From Bradyrhizobium amphicarpaeae (GTDB lineage Bacteria; Pseudomonadota; Alphaproteobacteria; Rhizobiales; Xanthobacteraceae), in assembly GCF_002266435.3 (NCBI RefSeq), contig NZ_CP029426.2, forward strand, positions 5,734,001 through 5,798,000: a stretch of DNA of 64,000 bases, read 5' to 3'. Under the pieces are notes generated by a model, which was not told where the DNA came from, did no database searches, and worked only from the letters and a program-made list of their open reading frames with translations. A program made the position numbers and the translations under genes. This document shows positions 26,212 through 34,046 of this stretch, one piece after another (the first letter of the stretch is position 1; each line of letters begins with the position of its first letter).

Positions 26212-26979
26212 ATGGCATTGCTCGCAAACCATATCGCCGTCGTCACCGGGGCCGGCTCCGGCATCGGCCGCGCCATCGCCGCCGGCTATGCCCGCGAAGG
26301 CGCGCAGATCGTGCTGCTCGACGTCAACGCCGACACCGCCGCCGAGGCCGCAGGGGAGATCCGCAAGGCGGGCGGCAAGGCCGAGAGCTTTGCGCTCGAC
26401 GTCACCAGGCGCGAGGATTGCTTCGCGCTGGCCCAGCAGGTCGCCGACAAGGTCGGGCAGGTCTCGATCCTCGTCAACAATGCCGGCATCACCCGCCGCA
26501 ACGCCTTCACCGCGGAGACCGAGACGGTAGCGAAGGACTGGAACGACATCATCTCGCTCAATCTCAACGGCGTCTTCAACATGACGCAGGCCTTCCTCGC
26601 ACCCTTGCGCGCGAGCAAAGGCCGCATCGTCAACATCGGCTCGATCCAGTCCTTCGTGCATCTGCGCACGCCGAGTTCGGCGGCCTACACGACGTCGAAG
26701 CATGGCGTGCTCGGCTTCACCAAGGCGTTGGCGGCCGAGCTCGGCCGAGAAGGCGTGCGCGTCAACGCGATCGGGCCGGGCTTCATCGAGACCAACATCA
26801 ACGCCAATGTGCGCGCGACCAATCCGGCGCTGGTGCAGGCCTTCCTCGACCACACCCCGCTGGCGCGCACCGGCAAGCCCGAGGACATCGTCGGCCCCGC
26901 GATCTTCCTCGCTTCGGATCTGTCGGCCTATGTCACGGGAACGATCGTGATGGTGGACGGCGGCTACCGCACGGTGTGA
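26212..26979 (+). CDS. SDR family NAD(P)-dependent oxidoreductase
   Basis: A 255-residue classical short-chain dehydrogenase. Cofactor motif TGAGSGIG at 12-19, Asp37 in LLDVNA favouring NAD, NNAG at 89-92, catalytic Ser144, Tyr159 and Lys163 (YTTSK). The C-terminal GPGFIETNINANV and YVTGTIVMVDGGYRTV are typical of FabG/gluconate-dehydrogenase-like members. GGGAGG precedes the ATG. Substrate unknown; no pathway neighbours. Confidence 0.93.
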   Translation: MALLANHIAVVTGAGSGIGRAIAAGYAREGAQIVLLDVNADTAAEAAGEIRKAGGKAESFALDVTRREDCFALAQQVADKVGQVSILVNNAGITRRNAFTAETETVAKDWNDIISLNLNGVFNMTQAFLAPLRASKGRIVNIGSIQSFVHLRTPSSAAYTTSKHGVLGFTKALAAELGREGVRVNAIGPGFIETNINANVRATNPALVQAFLDHTPLARTGKPEDIVGPAIFLASDLSAYVTGTIVMVDGGYRTV

Positions 26980-27055
26980 GGGGCCATCACGGAGCCGCCG
27001 CCAATCGCGGCGGCTTCGCGGCTTTCCCGAGGTCATCTGGTGCGATCGTCGGCGA

Positions 27056-27071
27056 TTAACCTTTCGTTAAC
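27056..27071. promoter_or_regulatory. Candidate CtrA-binding site upstream of the FlbD-like gene
   Basis: TTAACCTTTCGTTAAC matches TTAA-N7-TTAAC exactly. It lies about 95 nt before the start of the FIS/FlbD-type gene at 27165, a plausible promoter position. Confidence 0.6.
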
Positions 27072-27083
27072 CAAACCGGACCA

Positions 27084-27097
27084 CCGTAGATCTACGG
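27084..27097. promoter_or_regulatory. 14-bp perfect palindrome, possible operator
   Basis: CCGTAGATCTACGG, 13 nt after the CtrA-type motif and about 68 nt before the ATG of the FlbD-like gene. Could be an operator for that protein or another dimeric regulator (inference). Confidence 0.4.
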
Positions 27098-27164
27098 CTT
27101 GGGGGTCGTTTGTTCTCGATCCGCTTCCAACGATGGCAGCGGGCGTCGATCGGGGAGTGTGTTG

Positions 27165-27413
27165 ATGACCACTGTTCATGTCGCTGCGTCCGTACCGGGC
27201 GCGCAATTCCTGGCCCCTCACCAGATCGTGCCGCTCCTGATAGGCGCCACCGTCGACGAGGTCGAGCGCGAGCTCGTGCTTCAGACGCTCGCGCGCTGCG
27301 ACGGCAACCGCACCCGCGCCTCGCGCGTGCTCGGCCTGTCGGTGCGCACGCTGCGCAACAAGATCAAGCTCTACGCGGCGTCCGGCATCGACGTGCCCGC
27401 CTATCAGGATTAG
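27165..27413 (+). CDS. Stand-alone FIS-type (FlbD C-terminal-like) DNA-binding protein
   Basis: An 82-residue protein made of a FIS-type helix-turn-helix: VDEVERELVLQTLARCDGNR, then TRASRVLGLSVRTLRNKIKL. This is the DNA-binding end of NtrC-family activators, most like FlbD, without receiver or sigma54-interacting domains. GGGGAG lies upstream of the ATG at 27165 (a TTG at 27162 is adjacent). In related genomes such orphan proteins are linked to flagellar control, but no flagellar gene is here. Its 3' end overlaps the convergent membrane protein gene by 4 nt. Confidence 0.82.
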   Translation: MTTVHVAASVPGAQFLAPHQIVPLLIGATVDEVERELVLQTLARCDGNRTRASRVLGLSVRTLRNKIKLYAASGIDVPAYQD

Positions 27414-27652
27414 CGTCCGAGGATGCGCCGCTGAATCAGTCCGCCGATGACGACCGCAAGCGCGATCGTCGCGACCGAGGCGGCGATCATCTCGATCGCG
27501 CGAAGGAAGAAGGCCGTCATCACAGCCCATGTCGGCTGCGGCTCATCGGCGAATGCGACCGGCACGATTTCAGGCACCAGCAGGAGAGCGAGACCAAGCG
27601 CTGCTGCAAGGACGACGGCGAACAGCCAGAAGATCTTCCACGCCGCGCGCAT
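27410..27652 (-). CDS. Small two-TM membrane protein
   Basis: An 80-residue inner-membrane protein with TM1 about 7-27 (IFWLFAVVLAAALGLALLLV) and TM2 about 47-70 (RAIEMIAASVATIALAVVIGG), ending in a basic tail RRILGR. GGAGCGACC precedes the ATG at 27652. No family recognised. Convergent with and overlapping the FlbD-like gene by 4 nt. Confidence 0.65.
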   Translation of the reverse strand: MRAAWKIFWLFAVVLAAALGLALLLVPEIVPVAFADEPQPTWAVMTAFFLRAIEMIAASVATIALAVVIGGLIQRRILGR

Positions 27653-27804
27653 CGGTCGCTCCAGGAGTTGTGGCCGCACGATCGATGACACGGCGGCGCA
27701 TGCCGCCGATTGATGTTGATCAAGCGTGGCGAGATGTCCGGGCGGAATTGCTGCTGTCGTCAAACGCCGCTAAGTAGCTTGCTTCCGGTCAAGGGAGCAG
27801 CGGC

Positions 27805-28383
27805 GTGGCAGACGAACAGAAACGGCAGGGACCTCAAGGTCCGCGCGGGCGGCAGGGCGAACCGGGACGGCCGGGACCGCAGGGTCATCCGGGCCGGCGC
27901 GGGCCCGACGGCGCGCGCGGCAAGCCGGGGCCCCAGGGCAAACCGGGGCCGATCGGAAAGGCGGGACCTCAGGGCAAGCCCGGTCCGCAAGGCAAGCAGG
28001 GCGAAGCCGGCCCGCGCGGGACCGCCGGCGCGCAGGGATCTGCCGGAGCGCAGGGACCTGCCGGAGCGCAGGGACCTGCCGGACCGCAGGGGCCGGCGGG
28101 ACCGCAAGGCCCGCGCGGCGAGGCTGGGCCGGCCGGTCAATTGCCCACGATCGAACAGGTGCTGCCATGGCTCGATCAGCTGTTCGACGCCTGGGACGAG
28201 CGCCGCCGCCAGCGCGAGCGCGACGCCGCCGAACGCGAGGCACTGGAGGCCGCCGAGCGCGCCGCGCTGGAAGCTGCGGTGCGGGAGACCGACGAGGAAA
28301 TGGTCGACGACGAGAGTGATGACGCCGAAGGCGACGAGCACAGGAAGAAGAAGAAAAAGAAGAAGCACGGCCACAAGGATTAG
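27805..28383 (+). CDS. Collagen-like (Gly-X-Y) protein without signal peptide
   Basis: A 192-residue protein starting at GTG 27805 (AAGGGAGC upstream). Residues about 9-110 are some 34 Gly-X-Y triplets rich in Pro, Gln and Lys ([16 protein letters not shown]...), a collagen triple-helix pattern. A predicted helix [20 protein letters not shown] follows, then an Ala/Glu/Arg coiled-coil-like stretch and a highly acidic segment before a run of seven lysines ([10 protein letters not shown]). No signal peptide or anchor, so it appears cytoplasmic or released by an unknown route. The helix could trimerise the collagen stem. Confidence 0.8.
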   Translation: MADEQKRQGPQGPRGRQGEPGRPGPQGHPGRRGPDGARGKPGPQGKPGPIGKAGPQGKPGPQGKQGEAGPRGTAGAQGSAGAQGPAGAQGPAGPQGPAGPQGPRGEAGPAGQLPTIEQVLPWLDQLFDAWDERRRQRERDAAEREALEAAERAALEAAVRETDEEMVDDESDDAEGDEHRKKKKKKKHGHKD

Positions 28384-28462
28384 TGGCAGCGCCCGTGCCC
28401 CGGACGCAGCCGCCGCGTTCCTTCAGCGGCGTGCTGCAACGTGTCCTGAACACGCTGGAGCA

Positions 28463-28684
28463 TCAAGGCGTGCTGGTGGAATCATCCTTGTGCGGCAGCA
28501 TGCCCATGCGCTCGAACTGCCAGCGCATGGCGCGATACCAGAGATAGCCGACCGCTGCGCCGCACAGGGCCAGGATGACCACGTTCGCGCTCGAGAACGA
28601 GCCGCTCCACCACATCATCCACGCAGTCCATAGCAGCGTGAAGACGATGGCACCTGCTTTCAAGGGAAGAAGGGGGCGGCTCAT
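28463..28684 (-). CDS. Small two-TM membrane protein
   Basis: A 73-residue protein with TM1 about 10-29 (AGAIVFTLLWTAWMMWW) and TM2 about 34-52 (ANVVILALCGAAVGYLWY), and a basic/His-containing C-terminus. GGAGCAGGA precedes the ATG at 28684. No family recognised. Confidence 0.65.
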   Translation of the reverse strand: MSRPLLPLKAGAIVFTLLWTAWMMWWSGSFSSANVVILALCGAAVGYLWYRAMRWQFERMGMLPHKDDSTSTP

Positions 28685-28782
28685 GATCCTGCTCCGGGCT
28701 GTCAAAAACCCCGGCAGACATCATCGCAGAGCGTGGCGCCCCATTCAGTGAGCCAGATCACGGAACGCGGAGCTGCAGCCCT

Positions 28783-29049
28783 CTAACCGAAGCGCAGCCG
28801 CGAGCGCTCCCTGGCCCTTTCCGCCTCGACCTCGCGATCCCGCGCCGGGGCATGGGTGTGCAGCGAGGTCAGGAGATCTCGCGCGGCCTGCGAGACCTCG
28901 GCCACCGCGCGGTCGAACGCCGCCTCGTTGGCCTGCGACGGCTTGTTGAAGCCGGACAGCTTTCGCACGAACTGGAGCGCGCTGGCGTGGATCTCATCCT
29001 CCGTCGCCGGCGGCTCGAAGTTGAACAGCGTCTTGATGTTGCGGCACAT
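28783..29049 (-). CDS. DUF2277 family protein
   Basis: An 88-residue protein starting MCRNIKTLFNFEPPATEDEI, the signature of DUF2277, followed by ASALQFVRKLSGFNKPSQAN and an Arg/Glu-rich tail. Cytoplasmic; possible metal or nucleic-acid binding has not been shown. GGAGG lies 7 nt before the ATG at 29049. Divergent from the hydrolase gene at 29180. Confidence 0.92.
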   Translation of the reverse strand: MCRNIKTLFNFEPPATEDEIHASALQFVRKLSGFNKPSQANEAAFDRAVAEVSQAARDLLTSLHTHAPARDREVEAERARERSRLRFG

Positions 29050-29179
29050 GCAGGGGCCTCCTTCCGGATGTTTCCTTGAAGACGATCGACGGAGCCGAAA
29101 TCCTACATCCTTCCGAGGACTTCTGTTAAGTTCCTCCGCAACGCGGCCGCCGACCATGAGCCGCAATGGGGAGAGAAAC

Positions 29180-30256
29180 ATGAAGGCTTGCTACGCCGCG
29201 CTGTCAGCCGTCGTGCTGATCTTTTCGAGGCCGGTCTTTGCCGCCGATTATCCGGCACCCAGGCAGGGCGACTGGATCGCCAGGGACTTCAAGTTCCACA
29301 CCGGCGAGACCATGCCGGAGCTGAAGCTGCATTACACCACGGTCGGCGAGCCCTCAGGCCAACCGGTGCTGGTGCTGCATGGCACCGGCGGCTCCGGCAC
29401 CGGCATGCTGGGGCCGACATTCGGCGGCGAGATGTTCGGCCCGGGACAGCCGCTCGACGCCGCCAAATATTACATCATCCTCCCTGACGGCATCGGGCAC
29501 GGCAAATCGTCGAAGCCTTCCGACGGCATGAAGACAAGCTTCCCGAAATACGATTACGACGACATGGTCGAGGCGCAGTATCGACTGGTGACGGAAGGCC
29601 TCGGCGTCAAGCATCTGCGGCTCGTGATCGGCAATTCGATGGGCGGCATGCACACCTGGCTGTGGGGCGAGAAATATCCGAATGCGATGGACGCGCTGAT
29701 TCCAATGGCCTCGCAGCCGACCGAGATGGCGTCGCGCAATTGGATGATGCGGCGGATCATGCTCGACACCATCCGCAACGATCCCGACTACAATGGTGGC
29801 AATTACACCAGCCAGCCGCGCATGATGAAATACGCCGCCACCGCCTACGGCGTCGCCAGCATCGGCGGAACACTGGCCTATCAGGCGCAAGCTCCGACCG
29901 CAGCCAAGGCCGACAAGATGATCGACGAGCGGCTGGCAACGCCGATCACGACCGATGCCAACGACTTCGTCTATCAGTGGGAATCCTCGCACGACTACAA
30001 TGCCGGCGAGAAGCTGGAGGCCATCGAAGCATCGCTGCTCCTGATCAATTCCGCCGACGACGAGCGCAACCCGCCCGAGACCGGCATCACGGACGCGGCC
30101 ATGAAGCGGGTCAAGAACGGCCGCCTCTATCTGATCCCGGCGAGTGCCGCGACGCGCGGCCACGGCACCACCGGCAATGCGAAATTCTACAGCGAGCAGG
30201 TCCGGCAATTGCTGGAGAGCACGCCGCAGCGAGCCGTCGAGGCGGCGCGTCGCTGA
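29180..30256 (+). CDS. Exported alpha/beta hydrolase (MetX-like)
   Basis: A 358-residue alpha/beta hydrolase with signal peptide 1-21 (AALSAVVLIFSRPVFA). Resembles homoserine O-acetyltransferase-like hydrolases: HGTGGSGTGM oxyanion region, nucleophile Ser153 in GNSMGG, acid in NSADDERNP and His in RGHGTTG. Being exported, it is unlikely to make O-acetylhomoserine and more likely an esterase-type enzyme. GGGGAGAG precedes the ATG. Confidence 0.88.
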   Translation: MKACYAALSAVVLIFSRPVFAADYPAPRQGDWIARDFKFHTGETMPELKLHYTTVGEPSGQPVLVLHGTGGSGTGMLGPTFGGEMFGPGQPLDAAKYYIILPDGIGHGKSSKPSDGMKTSFPKYDYDDMVEAQYRLVTEGLGVKHLRLVIGNSMGGMHTWLWGEKYPNAMDALIPMASQPTEMASRNWMMRRIMLDTIRNDPDYNGGNYTSQPRMMKYAATAYGVASIGGTLAYQAQAPTAAKADKMIDERLATPITTDANDFVYQWESSHDYNAGEKLEAIEASLLLINSADDERNPPETGITDAAMKRVKNGRLYLIPASAATRGHGTTGNAKFYSEQVRQLLESTPQRAVEAARR

Positions 30257-30405
30257 TCTTGCAGCGCATCATGTGCGACGCACCCACGCCGCATATTATT
30301 TGAGCATGCAATGCACGGATGGCTCGGGCTTAATCGCACGAGCGATGCGAGTCGACGCGCGGACGATCGCGCGCGATCGGCACGGCACGCGACGAGGAGG
30401 ATCGC

Positions 30406-30759
30406 ATGCGCAGGCTCGCACTGTGCGTCTGGCTGTCCGCAACGACCGCGCTGGCCGGCGCCGCGTTCGCGTTCGACAACGGACAATACGACCACGTCCC
30501 GCCCGATATCCGCGCCTGGTTCAAGAGCGTGATCGCGCCGAACGGCGTTCCCTGCTGCGACGTCTCCGACGGGCATCGCACCGAGTACGACGTACGGCGC
30601 GGCAGCTATTGGGTTCCGATCGAGGGACAATGGATGGAGGTCCCCGAACGGGCGATCATCCGCGATCGCGGCAACCCGGTCGGCCAGGCCGTGGTGTGGT
30701 ATGTCCACCACCGCGGCGCCATCATCATCAGCTGCTTCGTGCCGGCGGATGCGGTCTAG
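30406..30759 (+). CDS. Small secreted hypothetical protein
   Basis: A 117-residue exported protein: signal peptide 1-22 (RLALCVWLSATTALAGAAFA), then a body with PNGVPCCDVSDGH and WVPIEGQWMEVPERAII, three cysteines in total (CC pair and one near the C-terminus). GAGGAGGATCGC precedes the ATG. Recognisable as a lineage-specific hypothetical; no function known. Confidence 0.8.
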   Translation: MRRLALCVWLSATTALAGAAFAFDNGQYDHVPPDIRAWFKSVIAPNGVPCCDVSDGHRTEYDVRRGSYWVPIEGQWMEVPERAIIRDRGNPVGQAVVWYVHHRGAIIISCFVPADAV

Positions 30760-30801
30760 CCGCGCGATGGCGCGTCAGTGCTGCGCGTGGTAGTTCGAGC
30801 G

Positions 30802-31215
30802 ATGGCTTCCGAACCCGACCGCAGGCGCGCGGTAATGCGCTTCGCTCTCGCCGCACTCTACGTCGCTGCCGGGTTCGCGCATCTGGTCGTCCCCGACAAA
30901 TTTCTCGCGATCACGCCGTCCTGGGTTCCGTTCCCGGGAGAGGTCATCTTCGCCACCGGCGTTTGCGAGATTGCGGGCTCGATCGCATTGCTGACCACGC
31001 CGCTGCGCCGGTGGGCAGGCGTGGCGCTCGCGCTCTATGCGCTTTGCGTTTGGCCGGCGAACATCAAGCACGCGCTGGAGGGCATCGACCTTCCGCCCAT
31101 CCCCGATAGCTGGCTCTACCATGGACCGCGCCTGATGCTTCAGCCCGTGCTGATCTGGTGGGCGCTCTACTGCGCCGGCGTCATCGATTGGCCGTGGCGG
31201 CGACAAAGGGGATAG
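30802..31215 (+). CDS. DoxX-like membrane protein
   Basis: A 137-residue protein with four hydrophobic segments: FALAALYVAAGFAHLVV, GEVIFATGVCEIAGSIALL, WAGVALALYALCVWPANI and LMLQPVLIWWALYCAGVI, with the DoxX-type P-D-K-F and the pattern AGFAHL. DoxX proteins are linked to respiratory or redox functions, undefined here. ATG 30802 is used; ATG 30835 is an alternative. Confidence 0.75.
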   Translation: MASEPDRRRAVMRFALAALYVAAGFAHLVVPDKFLAITPSWVPFPGEVIFATGVCEIAGSIALLTTPLRRWAGVALALYALCVWPANIKHALEGIDLPPIPDSWLYHGPRLMLQPVLIWWALYCAGVIDWPWRRQRG

Positions 31216-31266
31216 CGAGAGGGCCGGAGGATGATAGTCTCGGCACGTCAAGCCAAGGAGAGCTTC

Positions 31267-31869
31267 GTGACCGAGCTTCGCGCTGAAGACCTAGCCACCA
31301 TCTATGCCGAACCGAGCCCGCGTGTGATCGCGAAGGCGCGGCCCGCGATCGACGCGCATGCGCAGAAGTTCATCGAGATGTCGCCGTTCTGCGTGCTCGC
31401 GACGTCGGGCGCGGACGGCAGCGTCGATGCCTCGCCACGCGGCGGCGGCACCGGCTTCGTCCACGTCGCCGGTCCCAACCGCTTGCTGATGCCGGACCGC
31501 TCCGGCAACAACCGGATCGACAGTTTCCGCAACGTCGTCGAAGGCTCGGGCTTCGTGCATCTGTTGTTCTTCGTGCCAGGGATCGACGAGACGCTACGCG
31601 TCGGCGGACGCGGCACGCTGTCGGCCGATACGGATCTGCTCGCCACAATGGTCGAATTCGGCAAGCCGCCGCGCGCGGTGCTGAACGTCGCGGTCAGCGA
31701 GGTCTATTTCCACTGCGGCAAGGCGCTGATACGCTCGAAGCTATGGTCGCCCGAGAAAGTGCAGCGCTCTGTGATGCCCAGCATCGTCACGGTCGTTCAC
31801 GAACAGACCGGCCTCGGCGAACCCGCGAGCCAGGAGAGCGTGGAAGAAATCTACAAGACGCAGTTGTAG
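31267..31869 (+). CDS. Pyridoxamine 5'-phosphate oxidase-like FMN-binding protein
   Basis: A 200-residue split-barrel flavoprotein (PNPOx-like, MSMEG_1061 type): FIEMSPFCVLATSGADGSVD, ASPRGGGTGFVHV, LLMPDRSGNNRIDSFRNVV and LLFFVPGIDETLRVGGRGTL. GTG 31267 is chosen because AAGGAGAG lies 4-5 nt before it; an ATG at 31231 has its GGAGG directly abutting. FMN or F420 as cofactor cannot be decided. Confidence 0.85.
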   Translation: MTELRAEDLATIYAEPSPRVIAKARPAIDAHAQKFIEMSPFCVLATSGADGSVDASPRGGGTGFVHVAGPNRLLMPDRSGNNRIDSFRNVVEGSGFVHLLFFVPGIDETLRVGGRGTLSADTDLLATMVEFGKPPRAVLNVAVSEVYFHCGKALIRSKLWSPEKVQRSVMPSIVTVVHEQTGLGEPASQESVEEIYKTQL

Positions 31870-31893
31870 GTGGTGCGTGGTCCCGCGCACGAA

Positions 31894-31976
31894 CGTCATG
31901 CCCGGGCTTGTCCCGGGTATCCCCGTCTTCGTTGTGCGGCAACACGTAGATGGCCGAGTCAAGCCCGGCCATGACG
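31894..31976. repeat. Palindromic repeat, family F (copy 1)
   Basis: CGTCATGCCCGGGCTTGTCC ... against GAGTCAAGCCCGGCCATGACG. A related element is at 42202-42276. Confidence 0.75.
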
Positions 31977-31998
31977 AATGGAGAGAGTGGGCCGGAGC

Positions 31999-32487
31999 TT
32001 AGTGCCCCTCGCCCTCGAGCCCGCCGACATGCTTCTGGGTGTAGAGCTCGAGGCCGATGCGGCCGATCAAATCGAGCTGGGTCTCGAGGAAGTCGATGTG
32101 GTGCTCCTCGTCGCTCATCAGCTTCTCGAACAGGTCACGCGTGACATAGTCCTTGACGCCGTGGCAGTAGGTCGCCGCTTCCTGGTACAGTGCACGCGCG
32201 CTCATCTCGGCAGCGAGGTCGCACTCGATGATCTCCTTGACGTTCTGGCCGATGCGCAGGGGATCGAGCACCTGCATGTTCGGGAAGCCGTCGAGGAACA
32301 GGATGCGCGCGGTGAGCTTGTCGGCGTGCTCCATCTCCTCGATGGACTCCTTGCGCCAGACCTTGGCCATGTCGAGGAGGCCCCAATTGTCGAGGAAGCG
32401 GTAGTGCAGCCAGTACTGGTTGATCGCAGTCAGCTCGTGACGCAGTGACTTGTTGAGATAGTCGATGACTTTTGCGTCGCCCTGCAT
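31999..32487 (-). CDS. bfr: Bacterioferritin
   Basis: A 162-residue haem ferritin that oxidises and stores iron in a 24-mer. Haem ligand Met52 and ferroxidase residues Glu18, Glu51, His54 are seen directly (RHELTA, EEMEHADKL), with Glu94 and the EEHH cluster (Glu127/His130) in the third and fourth helices. An Irr-type box lies upstream. Typical length. Confidence 0.97.
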   Translation of the reverse strand: MQGDAKVIDYLNKSLRHELTAINQYWLHYRFLDNWGLLDMAKVWRKESIEEMEHADKLTARILFLDGFPNMQVLDPLRIGQNVKEIIECDLAAEMSARALYQEAATYCHGVKDYVTRDLFEKLMSDEEHHIDFLETQLDLIGRIGLELYTQKHVGGLEGEGH

Positions 32488-32530
32488 GGTTCACTCCAGC
32501 TCTTGCAGTCCAAATCGGCCCTAAGCCGAA

Positions 32531-32547
32531 TTTAGAACGCTTCTAAG
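32531..32547. promoter_or_regulatory. Irr box / iron control element upstream of bfr
   Basis: TTTAGAACGCTTCTAAG fits the inverted repeat TTTAGAA-N3-TTCTAA that I remember as the Irr (ICE) consensus in rhizobia. It is 44-60 nt before the bfr ATG, where binding would repress under iron limitation. Confidence 0.75.
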
Positions 32548-32621
32548 TCAGTTTACAAACGAGGGCAACTGGCTACACGGACGCAGCCGGGGGAAAAGCT
32601 CAGCCATGACCGGCGCAAGAT

Positions 32622-32894
32622 TCAGCAGGCCGCGAGGGCGAACTGGGCGGGCTCGGCCGCCTCGTCATTGGCGGCTACGGTGTGGTTATGCGGGCAGCCC
32701 GAGCAACAGGACTGGGCGCACGGGCCCAGGGCTTCGTCGATGATGGTCTTGATCGTCCGGGCGCAGCGGCCGCATTCGGCGCTGCAGCCCAGGCATCCAT
32801 AGACCTGCTTGGCATGGCGCACGGCGTCGTCGGACTCGGCGACGGCGGCGCGGATGTCGTCATCGCTCAGCACGTTACAGGAACAAACGATCAT
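32622..32894 (-). CDS. bfd: Bacterioferritin-associated ferredoxin
   Basis: A 90-residue [2Fe-2S] ferredoxin. Cluster ligands: C-x-C at 4-6 (IVCSCN) and C-x2-C (GCLGCSAEC region) in the Fer2_BFD pattern. It reduces the bacterioferritin core to release iron. A C-terminal extension with more cysteines (CAQSCCSGCPHNH) goes beyond the ~60-residue minimal Bfd, a common rhizobial form. Same strand as bfr, 134 nt upstream of it. A weak box (TTTGAAGCTATTCCAAA) at 32972 may be Irr-responsive. Confidence 0.92.
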   Translation of the reverse strand: MIVCSCNVLSDDDIRAAVAESDDAVRHAKQVYGCLGCSAECGRCARTIKTIIDEALGPCAQSCCSGCPHNHTVAANDEAAEPAQFALAAC

Positions 32895-32971
32895 GGAAGC
32901 GGAAGGCCCTTCGGTGATGCGTCATCATCGATATTTAACGGGCCGGCCGGATGCAAAAGGAAAAAGCGGTA

Positions 32972-32988
32972 TTTGAAGCTATTCCAAA
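32972..32988. promoter_or_regulatory. Weak Irr-like box upstream of bfd
   Basis: TTTGAAGCTATTCCAAA: the right half TTCCAAA is one change from TTCTAAA, the left half is poor. About 80 nt before the bfd ATG. Low confidence. Confidence 0.3.
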
Positions 32989-33055
32989 CTAGCCCGGAAA
33001 CAGCCTAGAGCACCTCTCGATTTTGGGGTTGTGCTGGATCAAGATTGGAAGGGAT

Positions 33056-33349
33056 CTAATCGCCGCCGCCTCCCCCACCGTCGCCGCCGCCTCCGCAATC
33101 GCTGCCACTATCGCTGCTGGAACAGCTGCCGCCGTCGGTCGAGCTGCCCGAACTGTCACTGGAAAACCAGCTTCCCAGCGAGAAGCCGTCATTGCCGCCC
33201 GAAGAGTCGCCGCCGCTGCTGCTGCCATCGCCGCCCGCCCCCGCGCGGGAGCGCCGCTGGCCGCGGTTCTGAAGATGGGTGATCCAGCCGTAGCCGATCG
33301 CGGACACGACCCCGGCGGCAATCAGTGCATTGACCATCGCGCTACCCAT
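33056..33349 (-). CDS. Small Ser/Gly-rich protein with N-terminal TM
   Basis: A 97-residue protein: N-terminal hydrophobic segment 4-22 (AMVNALIAAGVVSAIGYGW), a basic stretch (NRGQRRSR), then a long Ser/Gly/Asp-rich tail with two cysteines and a terminal poly-glycine. GGAGACGG precedes the ATG at 33349. Low-complexity composition limits certainty; similar proteins occur in Bradyrhizobium, function unknown. Confidence 0.6.
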   Translation of the reverse strand: MGSAMVNALIAAGVVSAIGYGWITHLQNRGQRRSRAGAGGDGSSSGGDSSGGNDGFSLGSWFSSDSSGSSTDGGSCSSSDSGSDCGGGGDGGGGGGD

Positions 33350-33483
33350 CACCGTCTCCAAGCCGAGCTGCGACCGATATCAATTGGTCGCGCCCGGCAA
33401 AGATGCCGTTCATTGATCATTCAAACGAAGTATGGAACTCTGCTCCGAAAGCGTTCCCGCGTGCTCGTACGAAAGGTCCAGCC

Positions 33484-33807
33484 ATGAAGAAGTTGCTTCT
33501 GACGGTCGCCGCCGTCGCCTCCCTGGCCGTTGCGGCCGGGGCCCCGGCCCATGCCCAACGTGGCGTCGCGGCGGGCGTGGCGGCCGGAATCATCGGCGGC
33601 GCCATTGTTGGCGGCGCGCTGGCTTCCCCGTATTATTACGGACCCGGACCCGGCTATTACGAACCCGGCTATTACCCGCCCCGCTACTACGCGCCGGGCC
33701 CGGGCTATGTCGCCGACGGCTATTACGGCGGCGGCTGCGTCTGGCAGAAGCAGCGCTTCTGGGACGGCTATGCCTGGCGCGTCCGCCGCGTCAGGGTCTG
33801 TGGCTGA
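33484..33807 (+). CDS. Exported glycine-zipper protein, paralogue 1
   Basis: A 107-residue exported protein: signal peptide 1-24 (KKLLLTVAAVASLAVAAGAP, cleavage AHA), a glycine-zipper stretch GVAAGVAAGIIGGAIVGGAL, a Tyr/Pro/Gly-rich linker (YYYGPGPGYYEPGYYPP) and a conserved C-terminus GCVWQKQRFWDGYAWRVRRV. Tandem with the paralogue at 34047. Probably an outer-membrane or surface-associated small protein (inference). Confidence 0.8.
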   Translation: MKKLLLTVAAVASLAVAAGAPAHAQRGVAAGVAAGIIGGAIVGGALASPYYYGPGPGYYEPGYYPPRYYAPGPGYVADGYYGGGCVWQKQRFWDGYAWRVRRVRVCG

Positions 33808-33814
33808 GGCGACC

Positions 33815-33853
33815 TGAACCGGTCCATCGCGACCGCTTCGGTTGACCGGTTCA
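33815..33853 (+). terminator. Hairpin after glycine-zipper paralogue 1
   Basis: A 10-bp stem TGAACCGGTC / GACCGGTTCA with a 19-nt loop, 8 nt after the stop. A second hairpin GAAAAAG-accg-CTTTTTC follows at 33884-33901 and is the more likely terminator. Confidence 0.45.
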
Positions 33854-34046
33854 CGGATGGTCGCGCCGTTCATCTCCGGGCCTGAAAAAGACCGCTTTTT
33901 CTCGTCACAGCTCCGTGTGCGTTTACCGTGGGTTGACCAATTGCGCGCTTCCTAGCTGCACGGCCAATTCCACCAGCGTGTGTGTGAACCTTTGAAACCC
34001 GGGCGCCTCTCACAAGAGGAACCCATCTCCCAGGAGAGCCAGAAGC

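Noticed and set aside
30257..30405. Possible small gene between the hydrolase and the secreted protein gene
   Set aside because: No frame with a start signal and plausible composition.
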